From NCBI GenBank assembly GCA_012103475.1, contig WLWS01000005.1:439001-503000 (forward strand): a stretch of DNA of 64,000 nt. The letters are read 5' to 3'. Below, in pieces: positions 57,793 to 64,000 of this stretch. Both the position numbers and the translations under genes were made by a program. How positions within the stretch are numbered: position 1 is the first letter of the stretch; each line of letters starts with the position of its first letter. This DNA comes from Gammaproteobacteria bacterium. Lineage in GTDB: Bacteria; Pseudomonadota; Gammaproteobacteria; Eutrophobiales; Eutrophobiaceae. The notes beneath the pieces were generated by a model that saw only the letters and a program-made list of their open reading frames with translations, was not told the DNA's origin and did not search any database.

Positions 57793-59178
57793 ATGAAAAC
57801 ATATAAATTCTTCAGTAATGGCGAGTGGCTGGAATCAAAAGACTATTTCGATGACATTGACCCCGCTACTGGTGATGTTTTTGCCAGAATTCCTTCCCTT
57901 GCTTCCGCGCAAATAGAAAATACCGTTCAGGCGGCAGCATTGGCCACGCTTGAATGGAGTAAATCGGGACCCACGACTCGGGAACGAGTATTGCTGAAAG
58001 CTGCAGAAATTTTGGACCGACGACGTGATGAGATTATTCAACTTCTTATACAGGAAAGTGGCTGCGTATTCGGTACAGCCTGGTACCAGGTAGAATACTC
58101 CGTCGATTCGATGCGTAGTGCAGCTGGCGAATGTCGGAGGTTAGTAGGAGAAACCATTCCATCAGACATACCGGGGCTGCTTTCTATAACAAAGAAAATG
58201 CCTCTGGGTGTCATTGTTGGTATTGCACCATTCAATGTACCGCTGGCACTCTCTTCCAATAAAATCGATAAAGCGATAGCTGCCGGTAACAGTTTTATAC
58301 TCAAGCCTTCAGAACATACGCCCATATCGGGACTGATATTGGCAGAAGTATACGAGGAAGCAGGTCTGCCACCAGGTGTGCTCAATGTCCTGCCAGGTGA
58401 CGGTTCAGTAGGAAATGAATTGGTCCAGAACCCTGATGTAAACATGATATTGTTTACCGGATCAACGAACACCGGCAAGGCTATTGCCCAGGTGGCCGCA
58501 AAGGATTTGAAAAAAGTGCACCTGGAAATGGGCGGTAAAAGCCCGCTGGTTGTACTGGCCGATGCTGATGTCGACTATGCTGTGAATACCGCCTGTTTTG
58601 GCATTTTCAACCACCAGGGCCAGGTATGCATGGCCAGCTCACGAGTGATTATTGAAGAACCAATATATGAAGAGTTCTGTAAAAAACTTGCCAAAAAATC
58701 TTCCACTTTGAAAGTGGGTGCGCCCAGCGATGCAGAGACTATTATTGGCCCCCTTATTCGTGCAGAACAATGCCCATTCATTAAAAAACAAATTGAAGAA
58801 GCCTGCTCTGTGGGTGCGCGTGTAATATGCGGTGGCAATTATTCAGATGCCTACTTTGAAGCAACGGTGCTCGCCGATGTAACTGCTGAGATGCGCATTT
58901 TTGACGAAGAAAGCTTTGGTCCGGTGGTCAGTTGTATCAATGCCAAAAACAGCGACGAAGCGCTGCTTCTCGCAAACCAAAGTAGCTATGGACTAGCATC
59001 TGCAGTAATAACGAATGATCTGAAAAAAGCGATGCAATTTGCGAATGATCTTGAAGCTGGAATGGTGCACATTAATGGCACTACTATCCAATGTGAACCC
59101 AACGTACCTTTTGGCGGTGTTAAAAATAGTGGTTTTGGTCGCGAAGGTGGTCACTATTCCATAGATGATGTGACTTAG
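57793..59178 (+). CDS. Aldehyde dehydrogenase, vanillin-dehydrogenase-like, ending at an in-frame amber codon
   Basis: The 461-residue protein has the full NAD-dependent ALDH core: the GIAPFNVP region near 143-150, FTGSTNTGKA at 221-230, the general base E245 (HLEMGGKSP) and the nucleophile C279 (HQGQVCMASSR). The sequence ends GGHYSIDDVT. Relatives of the vanillin or salicylaldehyde dehydrogenase type continue with a short EL(K)WIT-like tail. The same frame past TAG (59176-59178) reads PKWITISQEQMQYPF to a TGA at 59224, so the stop replaces what looks like a GAG codon. It probably oxidises an aromatic aldehyde to the acid. The enzyme may lack part of its oligomerisation strand. Confidence 0.85.
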   Translation: MKTYKFFSNGEWLESKDYFDDIDPATGDVFARIPSLASAQIENTVQAAALATLEWSKSGPTTRERVLLKAAEILDRRRDEIIQLLIQESGCVFGTAWYQVEYSVDSMRSAAGECRRLVGETIPSDIPGLLSITKKMPLGVIVGIAPFNVPLALSSNKIDKAIAAGNSFILKPSEHTPISGLILAEVYEEAGLPPGVLNVLPGDGSVGNELVQNPDVNMILFTGSTNTGKAIAQVAAKDLKKVHLEMGGKSPLVVLADADVDYAVNTACFGIFNHQGQVCMASSRVIIEEPIYEEFCKKLAKKSSTLKVGAPSDAETIIGPLIRAEQCPFIKKQIEEACSVGARVICGGNYSDAYFEATVLADVTAEMRIFDEESFGPVVSCINAKNSDEALLLANQSSYGLASAVITNDLKKAMQFANDLEAGMVHINGTTIQCEPNVPFGGVKNSGFGREGGHYSIDDVT

Positions 59179-59247
59179 CCTAAATGGATCACTATCAGCC
59201 AGGAACAGATGCAGTATCCCTTCTGATGTCCTGAATTAAATATTAAT

Positions 59248-60828
59248 ATGACGAACAACTACGATGCGATCATTGTAGGTGCAGGTCATAATGGTCTGAC
59301 CTGCGGTGCCTATCTCGCCAAAGCTGGACTGAAAACGCTGGTACTGGAAAGACGTCATGTCATCGGTGGTGCAGCAGTAACTGAGGAGTTCTCTCCCGGC
59401 TTCAGAGCCTCGATTTTTTCCTATATTATGGGTCACGTAAACCCGAAAGTTATAGACGATCTTGAATTGGAGAAGTTTGGGCTGGAACATTTGCAGGTAA
59501 AGGAAGTTATCAATCCGCTTTACAATGACGACTGCATAGTATTCACCACTGATATGAAACACAATCTTGAACAGATTGCGCGCTTTTCCAAAAAAGATGC
59601 AGAAGCTTACCCAGCGTTCTTTAAGTATATGAACGATTCCATCATGGTCATGCGTGAACTGCTTCTGGAAACACCTATTGATCCATCGGATCGTTCATGG
59701 GGTAAATTCAAAAATACAGCTGGTATGCTCTGGCGTTACCGAAAAGTTGGCGATGAAATGTATCGCATACTTGACGCCATGACCATGAGTGCCTATGACT
59801 ATGTATCACAATGGTTCGAATCCGATGTCGTCAAGACTATGCTCTGTTATTGGGCAACAATTGGTTGCAATGTCGGGCCGAAATCCCCTGGTACGGCGTT
59901 TAATATTCTGTTTCACCTGGTGGGTGAAAATGGGATGGGCTTTTCCCGCGGCGGTATGGGAAAAATATCAGAGGCCATTGCCGATTCAGGCAAGCGTTAT
60001 GGAATGGAAATCCTCACCGAAGCGCCGGTCAGTGAAATCCTCGTGGAAAATGGTAGAGCGATCGGGGTGGTTACTGAAGAAGGCAATGAATATCGCGCCA
60101 AACTTATCAGTTGCAATACATCCGCCAAACTTACTTTCGGAAAATTGATAAAGGAAAAGTATTTGCCAGAATCTTTCATGCGGGATATAAAAAAATTCCG
60201 CAGCAATGGTAGCGCCTTCAAGATCAATATGGCCGTTGACCAGCCACCGCAATACAAGGGATTCGATCCGGTTACCGCTGGCGTCAATTATCCAGCCTAT
60301 GCGCACATCGGCCCGACCACGGATTATCTGGAAAAGGCCTACGACGATGCCAAGTATGGCTGGTATTCCTCAAAACCCTTCATCTCTCCCATTGTTCCCA
60401 GCATGATTGACGATTCTCTGGCACCCGAAGGGAAGCATGTGGTCACGCTCTATGGTGGCCATGCCCCATACAACTTACGGAATGCAAGCTGGGATGATGA
60501 AAGAGATAATTTTGTGAAAAACGTTATGGATGTTATGGATGAGTTTGCACCGGGATTTTCATCAAGCATTATCGATATGCAGGTGCTGTTACCACCGGAT
60601 ATTGAACGTATTCTTGGCATCCCCGGTGGACATGAACTTCACGGTGAGGCCTCTCTCGATCAACTATTCTTTATGCGTCCTGTGCCAAAGTATGCGGATT
60701 ATCGCTCACCAATCCACAGTCTTTACCAATGCGGCGCTTCAACTCATCCCGGTGGCGCCGTATCCTGCGTCCCTGGCCACAACGCCGCGCGAGAAATTCT
60801 GCTTGACTGGAAACGCCTGTCAAACTGA
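59248..60828 (+). CDS. FAD-dependent oxidoreductase of the PYROXD2/phytoene-desaturase type
   Basis: This 526-residue protein has an N-terminal FAD-binding dinucleotide fold (IIVGAGHNGLTCGAYLAKAG, then LVLERRHVIGGAAVTEEFSPGF). The middle contains GGMGKISEAIADSGKRYGME near residue 235. The C-terminus has the family ending GASTHPGGAVSCVPGHNAARE. It is close to carotenoid desaturases in fold, but no carotenoid genes are nearby. The PYROXD2 group has no settled substrate in bacteria. It lies 69 bp after the aldehyde dehydrogenase on the same strand, so they may act on one compound. No clear ribosome site is seen. Confidence 0.8.
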   Translation: MTNNYDAIIVGAGHNGLTCGAYLAKAGLKTLVLERRHVIGGAAVTEEFSPGFRASIFSYIMGHVNPKVIDDLELEKFGLEHLQVKEVINPLYNDDCIVFTTDMKHNLEQIARFSKKDAEAYPAFFKYMNDSIMVMRELLLETPIDPSDRSWGKFKNTAGMLWRYRKVGDEMYRILDAMTMSAYDYVSQWFESDVVKTMLCYWATIGCNVGPKSPGTAFNILFHLVGENGMGFSRGGMGKISEAIADSGKRYGMEILTEAPVSEILVENGRAIGVVTEEGNEYRAKLISCNTSAKLTFGKLIKEKYLPESFMRDIKKFRSNGSAFKINMAVDQPPQYKGFDPVTAGVNYPAYAHIGPTTDYLEKAYDDAKYGWYSSKPFISPIVPSMIDDSLAPEGKHVVTLYGGHAPYNLRNASWDDERDNFVKNVMDVMDEFAPGFSSSIIDMQVLLPPDIERILGIPGGHELHGEASLDQLFFMRPVPKYADYRSPIHSLYQCGASTHPGGAVSCVPGHNAAREILLDWKRLSN

Positions 60829-60868
60829 ATCAACCCTGGTCGTATCGGAAGCGATTTCTATAAACTTT

Positions 60869-61678
60869 TCACTGCTTAATAAGTTTTTCAACTTTCGGCC
60901 AAACCTCCCGTCCTCCTTCTTGAAGTACCTTCACCGATTCTGGGTTCAACCAGTCCACAATTCCCTGTTGAAAACTGGGCTTTTGTTTTAGTCGCTTGTA
61001 CCAGTTCGAAACGTTGGGTTGTTGCAGCCACATGCCTTCGAATCCAAGCATTTCCAGCCTCGCCATGTAGGACGTGTAAGCGAGGTCTGCCAGTGAGTAT
61101 TCAGAACCGCTAAGCCAGCGAGTTTTCCCAAGCATAGTCTCAAAGTCATCAAGCAATTTTTTGATACCAAGTATGGCTTTTTTATAACTTTGCGCCTCTA
61201 CTCCCTCATGTACTGTCTCCTGCAACCACTTTTTGCTATAAGCATTCATAGATCGATCAATTTCTTTGTCGATGTCTTTCTTGTTATGGCCAGTGACTCT
61301 TTCAAGCAAGTGCAATCGATAGGCTGACCCATAGGTCACCACCGACATGTCATGATGTATACCTTCACTACCATTATCCAGGCGCATCAACAATAATCTC
61401 ATTTGAGCTCGCTCGTGCGCAGATCCTGAACGCAGAACTGGATCGGGAAAAGCATCATCCAGATATTCGATGATTATATTGGATTCTGTAAGGATATGAT
61501 CATCATGTACGAGAGTCGGAACGACTGCTTTTGGGTTCAGGCTAAGATAGTCTGGCTTAAACTGATCACCAGCTGATAGATCCAGCAATTGACCTTCCCA
61601 CTCAAGTCCCTTTTCGGCCAGGGCTATGCGGACTTTTGCTGCGCATATAGACATGTAGTGGTGGTAAAGTTTCAGCAT
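60869..61678 (-). CDS. Glutathione transferase family protein
   Basis: The 269-residue protein has an N-terminal thioredoxin-fold domain (LYHHYMSICAAKVRIALAEKG), with NPKAVVPTLVHDDHILTES at the glutathione site near residues 48-66. The C-terminal helical domain carries YSLADLAYTSYMARLEMLGF. A serine (S11 in YMSICAAK) sits at the usual catalytic position. Aromatic-degrading clusters often carry such enzymes for ether cleavage or isomerisation, but no LigE/LigF-specific trait could be seen. It converges on the FAD oxidoreductase gene and is the last gene of a minus-strand group. Confidence 0.85.
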   Translation of the reverse strand: MLKLYHHYMSICAAKVRIALAEKGLEWEGQLLDLSAGDQFKPDYLSLNPKAVVPTLVHDDHILTESNIIIEYLDDAFPDPVLRSGSAHERAQMRLLLMRLDNGSEGIHHDMSVVTYGSAYRLHLLERVTGHNKKDIDKEIDRSMNAYSKKWLQETVHEGVEAQSYKKAILGIKKLLDDFETMLGKTRWLSGSEYSLADLAYTSYMARLEMLGFEGMWLQQPNVSNWYKRLKQKPSFQQGIVDWLNPESVKVLQEGGREVWPKVEKLIKQ

Positions 61679-61699
61679 GTACTTCTCGACAATGTACTT

Positions 61700-62350
61700 C
61701 TATACGAAGTGCTGTACCTCTCCTGTTTGAGGACCAACCGCATACCTGGGTTGCGGTCGCGTCTCCCAACAATCACTGTGGACATCAAGCAGGTTAAGAC
61801 GATGTTCCATGGTTCGCTCCGTGTGTCCGTCAGCGAGCCTGATGGATACAGACTCAGGTACCTGGCATTGCCGCTTTTTTTCAGGAGCGGAGATGCTTAC
61901 GATAATTCCTCTTGGCACACCATCCAGCCCATCACCAAAGTGGTTAATAATGTCTGCAGACGCCGGCAAGGCATTCAATGAAACTTCCGAACTATCCCCC
62001 TCACCGCCACTGACCTGTAGTTTGATTTTATCCAGGTGATCCGAAAGGTATTTTAGACGCCAGGCAAAACGTGCAATGCAAGTTGAGCGACCCTCATCAG
62101 CCAGCACCTCTGCACCTAAACTGACAAGCGTTCCGGCCCCTGCGGCTATCAGGAAAACGGACGGGATGATTGTGATTACACTTTCAGCACACTGCACTTC
62201 GGGTAAGGTATTCACTCCCTGCACGCTTGCAGGGACCAGGTCTATACCCTGCTCTGCGGGATTGACCCTGAACAACCTGTCGACGAGAATATCGGGAGTG
62301 GTAATGAACTCAGGCCCGTGGACATGTGGTTTGTATAGATAATGTGTCAT
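61700..62350 (-). CDS. Unrecognised 216-residue protein
   Basis: I do not recognise this protein. It is a cytosolic-looking sequence with a strong GGAG ribosome site before the ATG at 62350. The middle hydrophobic stretch SVFLIAAGAGTLVSLGAEVL (about 64-83) could be a buried strand-helix rather than a membrane segment. Histidines near the N-terminus (HYLYKPHVHGPEF) and several cysteines are visible. It is flanked by a GST gene (21 bp) and the BNR-repeat gene (22 bp), so it is probably cotranscribed with both and may act in the same pathway. Confidence 0.7.
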   Translation of the reverse strand: MTHYLYKPHVHGPEFITTPDILVDRLFRVNPAEQGIDLVPASVQGVNTLPEVQCAESVITIIPSVFLIAAGAGTLVSLGAEVLADEGRSTCIARFAWRLKYLSDHLDKIKLQVSGGEGDSSEVSLNALPASADIINHFGDGLDGVPRGIIVSISAPEKKRQCQVPESVSIRLADGHTERTMEHRLNLLDVHSDCWETRPQPRYAVGPQTGEVQHFV

Positions 62351-62372
62351 CGTTGTTCTCCTTTGCTTCCAA

Positions 62373-63350
62373 TCATTCAGGTGTGGGTGCCCAGCCGATC
62401 ATACGAACTTCTCCCAGCTCTCTTTTCATTTTGATCCAGGACTCGCCACCATCCTGACTGCGAAAGATCTGACCAAAAATAGTACAGAGGAAAATAAGAT
62501 TGGGGTCTACGGGGTTTGTGCCAATCCACCAGATAGTACTGTTGATCGGTTCAGGTACAGGTGATTTTTCCCAGGTCTCACCCTTGTCCATACTCCTTAG
62601 TAACATACCCACGTCGCCTGAAGGTAATTGCCCCACTGACGCAAACATGATCCCACTTCCATCTTTCTTCGTTTCCAGACAACGAAGGTAGGGCCAGGGT
62701 GATTCAGGGGTTGGACAAAATTCCCATGTTTGTCCTTCATTTGTACTCTTGTGCAAGCCGGCTTCCGTTGCACAAAAAATAGTACGCTCACCAGGCTGGC
62801 CAAAAAACACCAGATTATGTGTATCAACATCCCGCAGGCCTGCTGACAGACTCTCCCAGGTTTCACCACGATCTTTTGAACGAAACACGCCATCAATTTC
62901 GATGGTGATCCAGATTGTATCCCTGTCATCTGGATCAAATTGTATGGAAGTCACCCTTGTGGTGTTGATAAACCAGCATTCGGTGGCAGCGTCTAAATTA
63001 CAGCGTTGCCAGGTGATGCCATCGTCTTCTGATTTAAATATTTCGCCAGGTCTGGTACCACAGACAATGAAGCTGGGATCATCCGGTGAACGGGCTAGCT
63101 GTTGGATATGAAGGTCATCCATGGGCGATGGAATATAGTTCCAGCATTGAGTCTCATGCAGCCAGCGATATAGTCCCTGATCTGTGCCAGCCAAAAACTC
63201 GCCGGGACGTTGGGGGTGGGACACCACTGACCAACAACGGGCTTCGTTGTAAAAACCGCCGGAGGGTGTCTTTGGTCGGTTCCAGGTCTCGCCAAGATCA
63301 TGGCTAAACCAGACTGCCTGCATGGTGGCAGCAAAAGCGGTTACTTTCAT
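62373..63350 (-). CDS. BNR/Asp-box beta-propeller protein
   Basis: The 325-residue protein contains six Asp-box motifs (S-x-D-x-G-x-x-W type) at residues 16-23, 107-114, 148-155, 192-199, 243-250 and 288-295, for example SKDRGETW and SMDKGETW. This points to a six- or seven-bladed propeller like those in sialidases and photosystem assembly factors. No signal peptide and no sialidase catalytic residues (FRIP motif, arginine triad) are seen, so a cytoplasmic binding or scaffold role is more likely than a glycosidase. It is 71 bp downstream of the MTHFR-like gene. Confidence 0.8.
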   Translation of the reverse strand: MKVTAFAATMQAVWFSHDLGETWNRPKTPSGGFYNEARCWSVVSHPQRPGEFLAGTDQGLYRWLHETQCWNYIPSPMDDLHIQQLARSPDDPSFIVCGTRPGEIFKSEDDGITWQRCNLDAATECWFINTTRVTSIQFDPDDRDTIWITIEIDGVFRSKDRGETWESLSAGLRDVDTHNLVFFGQPGERTIFCATEAGLHKSTNEGQTWEFCPTPESPWPYLRCLETKKDGSGIMFASVGQLPSGDVGMLLRSMDKGETWEKSPVPEPINSTIWWIGTNPVDPNLIFLCTIFGQIFRSQDGGESWIKMKRELGEVRMIGWAPTPE

Positions 63351-63421
63351 TTCAATTCTCCATTCTGCTTACGCCCATCTATCACCCCCATGATGAAAAG
63401 ATAATAGTCGACCTTGTGTAT

Positions 63422-64000
63422 TCAGGCAGTCGGTTTTTTTGTATCAGACCTGACTTCTTCAACCAGTTCAACAACTGCTTCGACTTCAACACCAAAATTC
63501 ATCAGATGAAAACCGTCGATGTCCAACTGGGATAAATCGTGGATCAGTTCCCGGGCCAATTGAAACCCTGTTTTTGCCAACTCACTACTACCTTCCATTG
63601 ATGAGCCGAACTGAGATGAAATATAAACACCCGGCAAATGTTTGAGTATTTCCCAGGGTTTCTGTTTTCCGATCAGAGGAACGGACACGAGGATCTTGCA
63701 CGCGCGGCCTGCTTCGCTGTCCCTGACGGCGTTTAACCAGCGACTAAATATCTCAATCTCCGTCACGACCTGTGTCTGTGTGAAATGCGCGCCTGCCGCC
63801 AGCTTATTTTGGAATCGAGTCAGACTTACTGACATTGGCGTAGTATAGGCATTACTGGCAACGCCGATGAAAGGTCGTTTGGGGTAGTTATCCTGGCGAT
63901 TGATAATGTCCACCATCTGCAAGCTGTCCATAGGAAACCAGTGTCCAGGGTTCAATTCACGCTCAGTATCCGGGTTCCAGTCACCCGTCAGCACCAGGAC
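63422..64000 (-). CDS. Methylenetetrahydrofolate reductase-like protein (C-terminal part; gene enters from beyond the window)
   Basis: MetF-type enzymes interconvert 5,10-methylene- and 5-methyltetrahydrofolate. The 192 visible residues run from VLVLTGDWNPDTERELNP through PFIGVASNAYTTPMSVSLTRFQNKLAAGA (only key parts cited) and THFTQTQVV-like GAHFTQTQVVTEIEIF to a DGFHLMNFGVEVE end. These are the folate and flavin site motifs of the MTHFR barrel. The N-terminal half lies outside. In Sphingobium a MetF works with the folate-dependent O-demethylase LigM; here that link is inferred from the aromatic context. Confidence 0.8.
   Translation of the reverse strand, partial: VLVLTGDWNPDTERELNPGHWFPMDSLQMVDIINRQDNYPKRPFIGVASNAYTTPMSVSLTRFQNKLAAGAHFTQTQVVTEIEIFSRWLNAVRDSEAGRACKILVSVPLIGKQKPWEILKHLPGVYISSQFGSSMEGSSELAKTGFQLARELIHDLSQLDIDGFHLMNFGVEVEAVVELVEEVRSDTKKPTA

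Noticed and set aside
59176-59178. Pyrrolysine or selenocysteine reading of the amber codon in the aldehyde dehydrogenase
   Set aside because: Nothing in the window suggests pyl genes; pyrrolysine is very rare in gammaproteobacteria, and selenocysteine uses UGA. A GAG-to-TAG change is simpler.
60869-61678. LigE/LigF-type beta-etherase call for the GST
   Set aside because: General GST features only; no subgroup-specific trait could be seen, so the call was kept general.
62373-63350. Sialidase or glycosyl hydrolase function for the BNR protein
   Set aside because: Asp boxes are present, but there is no signal peptide, no FRIP motif and no arginine triad.

Overview
The window is a chromosomal segment of a gammaproteobacterium. 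The evidence is a Pseudomonas-like gene order: a complete division and cell-wall (dcw) cluster with lpxC, dciA and secA at one end, and rnpB-rsmI-lpoA-yraN-diaA-dolP, sspAB, petABC, a DegS/AlgW protease, hisDG-murA-ibaG-mlaC and yajC-secD-secF beyond it. By eye the base composition is moderate, in the high 40s percent GC. The species cannot be named from this sequence.

Region by region. 1-23,650: argJ (partial), secA, an M23 peptidase, dciA, lpxC, then ftsZ back to mraZ, nearly all on the minus strand and tightly packed with stop-start overlaps. It is headed by a clear sigma70-type promoter and a textbook MraZ operator of TGGGN repeats. 23,860-29,430: yaaA, the RNase P RNA gene and rsmI on minus; lpoA, yraN, diaA and dolP on plus. 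29,455-33,250: sspB-sspA and the cytochrome bc1 operon (petABC), minus. 33,450-38,880: algW/degS (plus) facing hisD-hisG-murA-ibaG-mlaC (minus). 39,180-48,440: an MMPL/RND-type exporter, small metabolic genes (a DUF4399 protein, gloA, an arylamine N-acetyltransferase, purN, pdxB) and secF-secD-yajC.

48,600-64,000 is accessory. It holds a LysR-type regulator with two HTH domains, then an operon for the lower protocatechuate/gallate meta-cleavage route (LigU/GalD-type tautomerase, LigK-type aldolase, LigJ-type hydratase) plus a 6PGDH-like dehydrogenase. Next come an HTH-methyltransferase fusion protein divergent from a TonB-dependent receptor, a vanillin-dehydrogenase-like aldehyde dehydrogenase, and a PYROXD2/phytoene-desaturase-like FAD oxidoreductase. 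A minus-strand group follows: a glutathione transferase, an unknown protein, a BNR-repeat protein and a methylenetetrahydrofolate-reductase-like protein that runs off the window. Read together, this looks like an aromatic catabolic island, possibly for methoxylated lignin-type aromatics with tetrahydrofolate as methyl acceptor. No ring-cleavage dioxygenase or O-demethylase lies in the window, so the substrate is inference.

The most unusual points are: an amber codon that cuts the conserved C-terminal tail off the aldehyde dehydrogenase while the reading frame beyond still encodes it; yraN lacking any ATG/GTG/TTG before its conserved N-terminus; the HTH-methyltransferase fusion with a perfect 11-bp inverted repeat and a cluster of TGGGAT-type half-sites in its divergent promoter; and the double-HTH LysR protein.
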